Source of the DNA: BACL27 sp947488385
GTDB lineage: Bacteria > Actinomycetota > Acidimicrobiia > Acidimicrobiales > Ilumatobacteraceae
DNA: 64,000 nucleotides
Reading direction: 5' to 3'
NCBI GenBank assembly: GCA_964203655.1
Contig: CAXNMJ010000008.1
Coordinates: forward strand, 1 to 64,000
The notes beneath the pieces were generated by a model. That model saw only the letters and a program-made list of their open reading frames with translations, ran no database searches and was not told where the DNA came from. Numbering within the stretch: position 1 is the first letter of the stretch; each line of letters begins with the position of its first letter. Positions 17,101 to 27,023 of the stretch are shown here, one piece after another. A program made the position numbers and the translations under genes.

Positions 17101-17745
17101 GAAGACGATCAAGCCGGTTCACACCCAACGATTCAGTCAATTCTCAAGAACTTGAACCCAGAATCAGTAGACGGCAAGCGAATGATCGGCACCGATGGCA
17201 AAACAGTTTTGCGCAACGGTCGCACAGGTTTGCCATACGACAACCCAATCACAGTTGGATACATGTACATCTTGAAGCTCAACCACTTGGTTGACGACAA
17301 GATTCACGCTCGTTCAACTGGTCCATACTCGATGATCACGCAGCAACCACTTGGTGGCAAAGCGCAATTCGGTGGCCAGCGATTCGGCGAAATGGAAGTG
17401 TGGGCACTCGAGGCCTACGGCGCTGCGTATTGCTTGCAAGAACTCTTGACAATCAAGAGCGATGACGTACTCGGACGTGTTCGCGTGTACGAAGCAATCG
17501 TCAAGGGCGACAACATTCCAGAGCCTGGTATTCCAGAAAGTTTCAAAGTGTTGATGAAAGAAATGCAAGCACTTTGTCTCGACGTAGAAGTTATTTCGCA
17601 TGAAGGCAAGCAAGTTGAGCTCACAGATCTCGACGAAGAAGTCTTCACTGCAGTGCGCGAACTTGGCATCGATATCAGCCGCAACGAACGCGGTTCTGAT
17701 GCAGATGACCGCGAGCGTGAGCGTCGCCGAGAGAAGGCTTTCTAA
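14110..17745 (+). CDS. rpoB: DNA-directed RNA polymerase subunit beta
   Basis: 1211 residues from GTG 14110, chosen because AGGAG at 14098-14102 stands 7 bases before it; a TTG at 14080 would lie before that site. Typical actinobacterial RpoB: the rifampicin pocket reads GTSQLSQFMDQVNPLSGLTH, then RRRLSALGPGGLSRERAGFE, with the usual drug-contact residues present. One oddity is DVHFSHYGRM, where nearly all RpoB have Pro at the F (residue about 459, E. coli 552). The C-terminus is highly charged (DADDRERERRREKAF). rpoC follows 37 bases later. Confidence 0.98.
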   Translation: MALRADARERYSFATLSDAMEIPNLIGVQRESFEWFLTEGLREVFEDISPVKGVSDDLQLELTFDPDDADLNPKPKFTEAECRDRDMTYSVPKFVKAKFLNRPTGEIKEQTVFIGDFPKMTDKGTFIINGTERVVVSQLVRSPGVIFEPGERFRLRNLSKYQLVKGTIHPSRGEWLEFDVEHKPGKEVTAGTRVARKRRMGIFTIIRALGYDELNAPGFIDRFVNYFDFLEDQWRREKVIAPTREEALLEIYKRARPSEPQNVEAARVYFEQAFFGVRYNLSRVGRYKLNRKLGGELKKIQEMFGLKVGPELGKLDLPAEDQDVLSRCEVLATISYMLHLVKQEPGYRLDDQDHFANRRIRSVGELIQNQVRIGLSRMERVVRERMTTQDSEAISPQTLINVRPVVAAIKEFFGTSQLSQFMDQVNPLSGLTHRRRLSALGPGGLSRERAGFEVRDVHFSHYGRMCPIETPEGPNIGLIGALSTYARVNPFGFIETPYRRVKGGIVTNEIKYMAADEEENYVVAQANTPILPDGRLRDERVLVRRSPQAASLEDLKKMLEAESFFGATTDIGYVTPAEVDFIDVSPKQIVSIATALIPFLEHDDANRALMGANMQRQAVPLIRAEAPYIGTGVEARAARDGADLVLAKDDGVVESITGATIVVKYENLPKREHEHKLYKFLRSNQDTCINQIVRVKEGQKIKKGDLLADGPSTDEGELALGKNLLVALMPWEGYNFEDAIILSERLVKEDVLTSIHIHEYEVDARDTKLGAEEISRDIPNLSEEILADLDDRGIIRVGAEVGPGDVLVGKVTPKGETELTPEERLLRAIFGEKSKEVRDTSLKVPHGEGGKVIDVKVLKRAAEGDDEPGDELPPGVNQIVKIHVAQKRKISVGDKLAGRHGNKGVISKILPVEDMPYLEDGTPVDIILNPLGVPSRMNIGQVLEAHLGYCARWGWYDEKNQKAVGANPIRGTESKTRPSTPPATFISTPVFDGAHWDEDDQAGSHPTIQSILKNLNPESVDGKRMIGTDGKTVLRNGRTGLPYDNPITVGYMYILKLNHLVDDKIHARSTGPYSMITQQPLGGKAQFGGQRFGEMEVWALEAYGAAYCLQELLTIKSDDVLGRVRVYEAIVKGDNIPEPGIPESFKVLMKEMQALCLDVEVISHEGKQVELTDLDEEVFTAVRELGIDISRNERGSDADDRERERRREKAF

Positions 17746-17782
17746 TGATTAATCGCAGCACTTTGAAAGGGTTGGCATCAAC

Positions 17783-20700
17783 ATGTCAGATGTAGTAATC
17801 GACGACAACAAGCGCAAGTTGGACATCAACAGCTTCCAGCAATTGCGCATCGGTTTGGCAACTGCCGATGACATCCGCAACTGGTCGCGTGGCGAAGTTA
17901 AGAAGCCAGAGACCATCAACTACCGAACATTGCGCCCTGAGCGCGACGGTCTGTTCTGCGAAAAAATCTTCGGACCAACCCGCGACTGGGAATGCTATTG
18001 CGGCAAGTACAAGCGCGTTCGTTTCAAGGGCATCATCTGCGAAAAGTGCGGCGTTGAAGTAACTCGTTCAAAGGTTCGTCGTGAGCGCATGGGCCACATC
18101 GAACTTGCTGCACCGGTAGTGCACATTTGGTATCTCCGCGGTACACGTAGCTGGTTGGCATATTTGCTCGGCGGTTTAGAGTCGCGCGAAGAAATCAAAG
18201 CAAAACAACTTGAAAAAGTTATTTACTTTGCTGCGTGGTTGGTAAGCGAAGTCAATGTTGACAAGCGCCACGAAGAAATGCCAGATCTCGAAAAAGAATA
18301 TCTCGAAGACCGTGAATTGATGGTCAAGCAACGCGAAAAAGAGATCAAGTTGCGTCAGAAAGACGCTGAGGCAGAACTTAAGCAGCTCGAAAAAGATGGC
18401 GCAAAAGAGAGCGACATTCGTGCGCGCCAGAAGTTGATCGACAAAGACATTCAGATGATCGGTGATCGACACACGAAAGATCTCGACCGTCTCGAGCGTG
18501 CGTTTGAAACCTTCCAAAAGCTTCATCCACGAATGATCATTGACGACGAAGAACTTTGGCGTGAAATCAAAGATCGCTACGAAGATTATTTCACTGGTGG
18601 TACTGGTGCAGAAGCGATCAAGGTCTTGATCGACACAATCGACTTTGATTCCGAAGAAGTAATTTTGCGCGACGCAATCATGAACGGTTTGAACGGCAAG
18701 CCGCTCTCGACACAGCGCAAGCAAAAGGCGATTAAGCGTTTGAAGATTGTTGCTTCGTTCAACCGTCGCGACAGCGATGCGCGATTGGTCAACAATCCAA
18801 AAGCGATGATCCTTGATGTGATTCCAGTGATTCCGCCAGAGTTGCGCCCGATGGTGCAACTTGACGGTGGTCGCTTTGCAACTTCAGACTTGAACGACCT
18901 TTATCGACGTGTGATCAACCGCAACAACCGTTTGAGCCGCCTGCTCGAATTGGGTGCGCCAGAGATCATCGTCAACAACGAAAAGCGAATGTTGCAAGAA
19001 GCAGCCGACGCGTTGTTCGACAACGGTCGTCGTGGTCGCCCTGTAAGTGGTCCGGGTAACCGTCCACTCAAGTCGCTTTCAGATGGCTTGAAGGGCAAGC
19101 AAGGTCGATTCCGTCAGAACTTGTTGGGCAAGCGCGTTGACTACTCGGGTCGTTCAGTAATCGTGGCCGGACCAACTTTGCGACTTCAGCAATGTGGTTT
19201 GCCAAAGTTGATGGCACTCGAATTGTTCAAACCATTCGTAATGAAGCGACTTGCTGATCAGCAACTTGCGCAGAACATCAAGTCTGCCAAGCGCATGGTT
19301 GAGCGTCGTCGTCCGCAAGTTTGGGACGTGCTTGAAGAAGTGATCAAAGAACATCCGGTGTTGCTTAACCGCGCGCCGACTTTGCACCGCCTCGGAATTC
19401 AAGCGTTCGAGCCAGTACTTGTTGAGGGCAAAGCAATTCACTTGCACCCACTTGTATGTACAGCGTTCAACGCCGACTTCGACGGTGACCAAATGGCAGT
19501 TCACTTGCCGCTCTCAGTTGAAGCGCAAGCAGAAGCACGAGTTTTGATGCTTTCGGCGAACAACATTTTGTCACCAGCTTCTGGTCGACCAATTGTTACA
19601 CCGCAACAAGACCTTGTAATCGGTGGCTTTTATTTGACACGTGATGATGCTGGTTTGACCGGCGAGGGTCGCGTCTTCAAGTCGATGTGGGAGATCACTC
19701 GCGCTCTTGACGAGGGTGGCCTCAAACTTCACGCCAAGATCAAGGTGCTTGAAAAAGCCGAAGACGGTAGTACAACATATTTCGAAACAACTGCAGGTCG
19801 CATGTTGTTCGAAGAAGTGTTGCCTGCTGACTTCTCGAAGCAGTTTGGTCACATCACAGCACCGGTAAAGAAAAAAGAATTCGGTGTGATCGTAGAACGA
19901 CTCAGCGACAACTATCCAAAGGCTGTTATTGCTTCGTCGCTCGATGCGATTAAGAACCTTTGCTATCGCTACGCGTCGCAATCAGGTTTGACAGTTTCTG
20001 TTGATGACGTAAAGACGCCGGTTGCCAAGCGTGGCATTCTCGACGACTACGAAAAGCAGGCAGAAAAAGTCGAGAACCAGTTCCGTCGCGGAATCATCAC
20101 CGATGGTGAGCGTCGTAGTCAAGAAGTGCGAATTTGGACTGCTGCAACTTCAGATGTTCAGCAAGCCATGGAAAAAGAATTCAAAGAATTGCGCTTCAAC
20201 CCAGTCGACATGATGATCAACTCTGGTGCTCGTGGAAACATGACCCAGATGCGTCAGATTGCAGGTATGCGTGGTCTCGTAGCCAACCCTCGCGGTGACA
20301 TGATTCCTCGTCCGATCAAGAGCAACTTCCGTGAAGGCTTGCAAACTCTTGAATACTTCATCGCGACTCCAGGTGCTCGAAAGGGCCTTGTAGACACTGC
20401 GCTTCGTACTGCTGACTCGGGTTATTTGACCCGCCGTTTGCATGACGTTGCTCAAGAGTTGATCGTTCGTGAAGACGATTGCGGTACGACACTTGGTGTT
20501 TGGGTAGAAAACGTTGGGGCAGATACTGCCAACACTCGTGCCTACCTTGAGACGAAGCTGTTCGGTCGCGCGTTGCTCAACGACATCGAACTTTCAGACG
20601 GCTCAGTCATGCCACGCAACACAATCGTTGGCGACGAAGAGATGGCGACTTTGCGAAACGACTCGAAGGTGACACGAGTACGTGTGCGTTCAGTTGTAAC

Positions 20701-21820
20701 TTGCGATGCCGAAGTTGGCGTTTGCGCAAAGTGCTACGGACGTTCATTGGCAACCGGCAAAGACATCGAACTTGGTGAAGCAGTAGGTGTAATCGCTGCT
20801 CAATCAATCGGTGAGCCTGGTACTCAGTTGACCATGCGTACCTTCCACACAGGTGGTGTTGCAGGAAAAGACATCGCTGGTGGTTTGCCACGAGTAGTTG
20901 AACTCTTCGAAGCACGCAATCCAAAAGGTTCTGCTCGACTTGTTCCAGTAACTGGAGTTGTCCGAATTCTCGAAGACGAGGGCAAGGGTATTCCAATCAA
21001 GTTCATCGATGATCAAGGCGCAGAGCTCGAAATCATTTTGCCAACCGGCAGTCGTCCACTTGTAAAAGATGGACAAAATGTTGAAGCGGGCGACCGCGTC
21101 ACTGACGGCCCATTGGATCCAAAAGAACTGATGCAGATCAAAGGTATTCGTGAGACACAGCAGTATCTCGTTGAAGAAGTGCAAAGGGTTTATCGCGACC
21201 AAGGTGTGGCGATTCACGACAAGCACATCGAGTTGATTGTTCGTCAAATGACTCGACGCGTCAGCGTTCAAGAGCCAGGCGACACTCACTTCTTGCCAGG
21301 TCATCGCGCGGACTCGAAAGATTTCCGCGACGTCAACCGTGCAATTGTTGAAGCAGGCAAGAAGCCAGCCGAAGGTCGCCCAGAGTTGATGGGTATCACG
21401 AAGGCTTCGTTGGCAACTGAGTCTTGGTTGTCGGCAGCATCTTTCCAAGAAACGACTCGAGTACTGACCGAAGCCGCAATTGATGGCAAGTCAGATCACC
21501 TGGTTGGTCTGAAAGAAAACATCATCATCGGTAAGTTGATCCCAGCCGGTACCGGAATGGATCGTTACAACTTGTTTGATGTCAGCGCGCCAGATTACGT
21601 GCCGATGCCTTATTACTCAAGCGACGACGAAGCTGACCCAGCGGCATACTTGGCTGGCCTGCAAGGTAACTATGTTGCCGATGAGCAGGTTGACGAGATC
21701 GTTGCCGAGTCAGACGAAGTCGTAGCGCAGACAGTTGAAACCGAGTCTGTCCAAGACGTCGCTGATTCAAGCATTTCAGCCGAATTAGACGGCGGTTCAG
21801 ATAGCGAGATTGCTCAATAG
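17783..21820 (+). CDS. rpoC: DNA-directed RNA polymerase subunit beta'
   Basis: 1345 residues. The N-terminal zinc site is CYCGKYKRVRFKGIICEKCG, the catalytic magnesium loop NADFDGDQM is at about 563-571, the trigger-loop region is GEPGTQLTMRTFHTGG, and a second zinc site includes CAKCYGRS. An acidic coiled region of about 110 residues (REKEIKLRQKDAEAEL and onwards) is the usual actinobacterial feature. The C-terminal 50 residues are acidic and variable. A truncated methyltransferase reading frame begins directly at its stop codon. Confidence 0.98.
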   Translation: MSDVVIDDNKRKLDINSFQQLRIGLATADDIRNWSRGEVKKPETINYRTLRPERDGLFCEKIFGPTRDWECYCGKYKRVRFKGIICEKCGVEVTRSKVRRERMGHIELAAPVVHIWYLRGTRSWLAYLLGGLESREEIKAKQLEKVIYFAAWLVSEVNVDKRHEEMPDLEKEYLEDRELMVKQREKEIKLRQKDAEAELKQLEKDGAKESDIRARQKLIDKDIQMIGDRHTKDLDRLERAFETFQKLHPRMIIDDEELWREIKDRYEDYFTGGTGAEAIKVLIDTIDFDSEEVILRDAIMNGLNGKPLSTQRKQKAIKRLKIVASFNRRDSDARLVNNPKAMILDVIPVIPPELRPMVQLDGGRFATSDLNDLYRRVINRNNRLSRLLELGAPEIIVNNEKRMLQEAADALFDNGRRGRPVSGPGNRPLKSLSDGLKGKQGRFRQNLLGKRVDYSGRSVIVAGPTLRLQQCGLPKLMALELFKPFVMKRLADQQLAQNIKSAKRMVERRRPQVWDVLEEVIKEHPVLLNRAPTLHRLGIQAFEPVLVEGKAIHLHPLVCTAFNADFDGDQMAVHLPLSVEAQAEARVLMLSANNILSPASGRPIVTPQQDLVIGGFYLTRDDAGLTGEGRVFKSMWEITRALDEGGLKLHAKIKVLEKAEDGSTTYFETTAGRMLFEEVLPADFSKQFGHITAPVKKKEFGVIVERLSDNYPKAVIASSLDAIKNLCYRYASQSGLTVSVDDVKTPVAKRGILDDYEKQAEKVENQFRRGIITDGERRSQEVRIWTAATSDVQQAMEKEFKELRFNPVDMMINSGARGNMTQMRQIAGMRGLVANPRGDMIPRPIKSNFREGLQTLEYFIATPGARKGLVDTALRTADSGYLTRRLHDVAQELIVREDDCGTTLGVWVENVGADTANTRAYLETKLFGRALLNDIELSDGSVMPRNTIVGDEEMATLRNDSKVTRVRVRSVVTCDAEVGVCAKCYGRSLATGKDIELGEAVGVIAAQSIGEPGTQLTMRTFHTGGVAGKDIAGGLPRVVELFEARNPKGSARLVPVTGVVRILEDEGKGIPIKFIDDQGAELEIILPTGSRPLVKDGQNVEAGDRVTDGPLDPKELMQIKGIRETQQYLVEEVQRVYRDQGVAIHDKHIELIVRQMTRRVSVQEPGDTHFLPGHRADSKDFRDVNRAIVEAGKKPAEGRPELMGITKASLATESWLSAASFQETTRVLTEAAIDGKSDHLVGLKENIIIGKLIPAGTGMDRYNLFDVSAPDYVPMPYYSSDDEADPAAYLAGLQGNYVADEQVDEIVAESDEVVAQTVETESVQDVADSSISAELDGGSDSEIAQ

Positions 21821-21821
21821 A

Positions 21822-22299
21822 GAGCAGTTTTCTGGCTCAAAGATATTTGCAACTGATGTGTCAGAAGTTTCGCTTGATATTGTTCGGGCGCGAGTTTCCG
21901 CAAGTCACGATCGTCAACTCGGCGTTAAACACGACTGAGAAGTTTGACATAATTTTTATGTCGACCGTGTTGCATCACATTACGGGTAGCGCTCGTGTTG
22001 AGATTCTCGAGAACTTGCGTGCGAACCTTAAACCTGATGGCTGCCTAGTTGTGATTGAACACAACACTTATAACCCGTTGACGCGGCGAATTGTTTCAAA
22101 CTGCCCCATGGATGTGGATGCCGAATTGATCTCGATGCGCGACATCAAAAAATTACTCAGCCGAGACTGTGGGTTCAAGATTCGTGAAACTGGGTATTGC
22201 TCGTTCTTTCCAGAGCCGCTAAAGGCGCTAACGAAACTAGACCCGATCTTGAAGAAGATTCCTTTGGGTGGCCAATACTTCGTTGTGGCAACCCCGTAA
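21822..22299 (+). pseudogene. SAM methyltransferase remnant (5'-truncated and frameshifted)
   Basis: Read from 21822, one frame gives FSGSKIFATDVSEVSLDIVRAR, the strand after motif I of a class I methyltransferase. One extra base near 21894 then shifts reading to FPQVTIVNSALNTTEKFD, IIFMSTVLHHI, LKPDGCLVVIEHN and IPLGGQYFVVATP, ending at 22299. Motif I (GxGxG) and everything before it are absent: the sequence upstream is the end of rpoC, and there is no start codon. The surviving part resembles methyltransferases found in glycan clusters. An ATG-started frame (21847) would give 150 residues, but its first 16 are out of frame with the family. Best seen as a dead remnant, not as a working enzyme. 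Confidence 0.75.
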
Positions 22300-22418
22300 A
22301 AACGAATATTGGGGCAGGTTGCCGAGATGAGGCGTTGAACCGTAGTATTCACTGTCCCGTTTGGGGTGGTTTTGAGTAGTCAGTTTTCATTAAAGCAATT
22401 TCAGAAAAGGTCGTTTGC

Positions 22419-22787
22419 GTGCCCACAATTCAACAGTTGATCCGTCAGGGTCGAAGCTCGAAGTCTTCAAAGACCAAGACGCCTGCGCTCAAGGGTTCTC
22501 CTCAACGTCGTGGTGTGTGCACCCGCGTTTTCACGACTACTCCAAAGAAGCCAAACTCAGCGTTGCGCAAAGTTGCTCGAGTTCGTTTGACAAGTGGTGT
22601 TGAAATTACTGCCTATATTCCGGGTGAGGGCCACAACTTGCAAGAGCACTCGATCGTGCTTGTGCGTGGTGGTCGTGTTCGCGACTTGCCAGGTGTTCGT
22701 TACAAAGTTATTCGCGGCGCACTTGATGCTGCCGGCGTAAAAGATCGTAAGCAATCGCGCAGTAGCTACGGCGCGAAGAAGAAATAA
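22419..22787 (+). CDS. rpsL: 30S ribosomal protein S12, with Arg88
   Basis: 122 residues, GTG start, opening PTIQQLIRQGR. S12 lies at the decoding centre and sets accuracy. The first streptomycin loop TTPKKPNSALRKV keeps Lys43. The second loop reads GGRVRDLPGVRY: codon CGC at 22680-22682 gives Arg88, where most bacteria have Lys. K88R (K87R in E. coli) is a well-known streptomycin-resistance change, so natural resistance or altered accuracy is a reasonable inference. The conserved PGEGHNLQEHS segment is intact. rpsG follows after 11 bases. Confidence 0.98.
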   Translation: MPTIQQLIRQGRSSKSSKTKTPALKGSPQRRGVCTRVFTTTPKKPNSALRKVARVRLTSGVEITAYIPGEGHNLQEHSIVLVRGGRVRDLPGVRYKVIRGALDAAGVKDRKQSRSSYGAKKK

Positions 22788-22798
22788 AGGATTGATCT

Positions 22799-23269
22799 AT
22801 GCCACGTAAAGGTCCAGTCGCGCGTCGCGAATTCGCAGCAGATCCTGTTTATCGCTCAGCGCTCGTAACTCAAATCGTCAACAAAGTGATGTTGCACGGC
22901 AAAAAGAGCATCGCTGAATCAATTGTTTATGACGCAATGAAAGTCATGGAAGCAAAAATGGGTGCCGAGCCGCTTACCGCAGTCAAGCGCGCAGTTGACA
23001 ATGTGAAGCCACCGCTAGAAGTTCGCAGTCGCCGTGTTGGTGGCGCAACATATCAAGTTCCGGTTGAAGTGCGACCACGTCGTGCGACAACATTGGCAAT
23101 TCGTTGGATCGTTGAAAACGCACGCAGTCGCCGTGAGAAGACAATGGCCGAATGTCTTGCAAGTGAATTGATGGACGCTTCAAATGGTCTTGGCGCATCG
23201 ATGAAAAAGCGCGAAGACATGCAGAAGATGGCCGAGTCGAACAAAGCGTTCGCTCACTACCGCTGGTAA
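22799..23269 (+). CDS. rpsG: 30S ribosomal protein S7
   Basis: 156 residues, standard length. It opens MPRKGPVARREFAADPVY and has the NVKPPLEVRSRRVGGATYQVPVEV block that binds 16S rRNA helices at the head of the 30S subunit, plus the ANKAFAHYRW-type ending (here SNKAFAHYRW). S7 starts assembly of the head domain and in some bacteria represses the str operon. It lies between rpsL and fusA, 30 bases before the latter. Confidence 0.98.
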   Translation: MPRKGPVARREFAADPVYRSALVTQIVNKVMLHGKKSIAESIVYDAMKVMEAKMGAEPLTAVKRAVDNVKPPLEVRSRRVGGATYQVPVEVRPRRATTLAIRWIVENARSRREKTMAECLASELMDASNGLGASMKKREDMQKMAESNKAFAHYRW

Positions 23270-23299
23270 TCAGCAGAACGAGTTAATAGGTACACCCCC

Positions 23300-25384
<2,085 letters not shown>

Positions 25385-25436
25385 CCGAGCAAGCCAGAGT
25401 TTTAACAGTAACCAGCGATAACAGGAGAGAAGAACA

Positions 25437-26621
25437 ATGAGCAAAGCGAAATTTGAGCGCAACAAGCCACACGTCAACATTGGAACGATGGGCCACATTG
25501 ACCACGGTAAGACAACTCTTACAGCGGCAATTTCAAAGACGCTTGCCAGCAAGGGTCTTGCCGACTACACGCCGTTCGATCAAATCGACAAGGCTCCAGA
25601 AGAAAAAGCTCGCGGTATTACGATCTCGATCGCTCACATTGAGTACAACACAGAGAATCGTCACTACGCACACGTTGACATGCCAGGTCACGCTGACTAC
25701 ATCAAGAACATGATCACTGGTGCTGCTCAGGTAGACGGTGCGATCTTGGTAGTAGCTGCAACTGACGGCCCAATGCCACAAACTCGTGAGCACGTGTTGC
25801 TCGCAAAGCAAGTCGGTGTTCCATACATCGTGGTTGCGCTCAACAAGTCAGACTCAGTTGAGGACGAAGAAATGTTGCAACTTGTTGAAGAAGAAGTTCG
25901 CGACTTGCTCACTTCCTACGAGTTCGACGGAAAGAACTGCCCAGTAGTTCGCGTGTCAGCGCTCAAAGCCCTTGAAGGCGATGCTGCTTGGCAAGAAAAG
26001 ATCATGGAGCTCATGGCTGCATGTGACAAGTCGATCCCAGAGCCAAAGCGTGAACTTGATAAGCCATTCCTCATGCCGATTGAAGACGTATTCACGATCA
26101 CTGGTCGTGGCACTGTTGTCACCGGCAAAGTTGAGCAGGGCAAAGTACACACAGGAGACGAAATCGAAATCGTTGGTCTTCGTGACACACAAAAGACTGT
26201 TTGCACCGGAGTAGAAATGTTCCGTAAGTTGCTCGACGAAGGTCAAGCAGGCGACAACATTGGTGCGCTTCTTCGCGGTACCAAAAAAGAAGAAGTTGAG
26301 CGTGGCCAAGTGTTGTGTGCTCCAGGGTCAATCACCCCGCACACGAACTTCGAAGGTCAGGTCTACGTATTGAAGAAAGAAGAAGGCGGACGCCATAAGC
26401 CTTTCTTCAACAACTACCGACCACAGTTCTTCTTCAGAACAACTGACGTAACGGGCACAGTTGAATTGCCAAAGGGCACAGAAATGGTTATGCCTGGCGA
26501 CAACGTTGTAATGACAGTTGAACTTGGCAAAGCAATTGCCATGGACGAAGGTCTTCGCTTCGCAATTCGTGAAGGTGGCCGCACAGTTGGCGCCGGTCGC
26601 GTAATTAAGATCCTCAAGTAG
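25437..26621 (+). CDS. tuf: Elongation factor Tu
   Basis: 394 residues. GTPase motifs are GHIDHGKTT (G1), RGITISIAHIEY (G2, switch I), DMPGHADY (G3) and NKSD (G4). G3 has Met where E. coli has Cys81, and G4 has Ser where Cys or Ala is common. Both positions vary between bacteria and the catalytic His (PGH) is kept. EF-Tu carries aminoacyl-tRNA to the A site. An AGGAGAGAAGAAC ribosome-binding site precedes ATG 25437. rpsJ follows 24 bases later. Confidence 0.98.
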   Translation: MSKAKFERNKPHVNIGTMGHIDHGKTTLTAAISKTLASKGLADYTPFDQIDKAPEEKARGITISIAHIEYNTENRHYAHVDMPGHADYIKNMITGAAQVDGAILVVAATDGPMPQTREHVLLAKQVGVPYIVVALNKSDSVEDEEMLQLVEEEVRDLLTSYEFDGKNCPVVRVSALKALEGDAAWQEKIMELMAACDKSIPEPKRELDKPFLMPIEDVFTITGRGTVVTGKVEQGKVHTGDEIEIVGLRDTQKTVCTGVEMFRKLLDEGQAGDNIGALLRGTKKEEVERGQVLCAPGSITPHTNFEGQVYVLKKEEGGRHKPFFNNYRPQFFFRTTDVTGTVELPKGTEMVMPGDNVVMTVELGKAIAMDEGLRFAIREGGRTVGAGRVIKILK

Positions 26622-26645
26622 ATCGTCAAGAACTAGTTCACGCTG

Positions 26646-26960
26646 ATGGCACAAAGCATCCGTATCCGTCTCAAGGCGTTTGATCACCAGAACATCGACG
26701 ACTCTGCAAAGAAGATCGTTGAGACTGTGACTCGAACGAGTGCGACGGTGCGTGGTCCGATTCCATTGCCAACGGACAAGCATCGTTTCACGGTTATTCG
26801 TGGACCACACGTTGACAAAGACTCGCGAGAGCACTTTGAGATGCGAATCCACAAGCGCTTGATTGACATCGTTGATCCAAACGCCAAGACAATCGACAGC
26901 CTTCAGCGTTTAGAGTTGCCTGCTGGCGTTGACATCGAAATCAAGATTCAAAACGCCTAA
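26646..26960 (+). CDS. rpsJ: 30S ribosomal protein S10
   Basis: 104 residues, opening MAQSIRIRLKAFDHQNIDDSAKKIVETV and containing GPIPLPTDKHRFTVIRGPHVDKDSREHFEMR. S10 sits in the 30S head and also partners NusB and NusG in antitermination. It is 24 bases behind tuf, so it belongs to the str transcript here. rplC, its usual partner in the S10 operon, is about 1.5 kb away because a protease gene and a long leader lie in between. A TCGTC/GACGA inverted repeat is at 26981-26995. Confidence 0.97.
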   Translation: MAQSIRIRLKAFDHQNIDDSAKKIVETVTRTSATVRGPIPLPTDKHRFTVIRGPHVDKDSREHFEMRIHKRLIDIVDPNAKTIDSLQRLELPAGVDIEIKIQNA

Positions 26961-27023
26961 GCATATTTAGTCCGTGAAATTCGTCTCCGAGACGAGCAAT
27001 TTACGCAGCGTTAGTCTTAAGTC

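Noticed and set aside
21847..22299. Annotating the 150-residue frame after rpoC as a working methyltransferase
   Set aside because: Motif I is absent, the first 16 residues are out of frame with the family, and the upstream homologous part is in another frame without a start codon.
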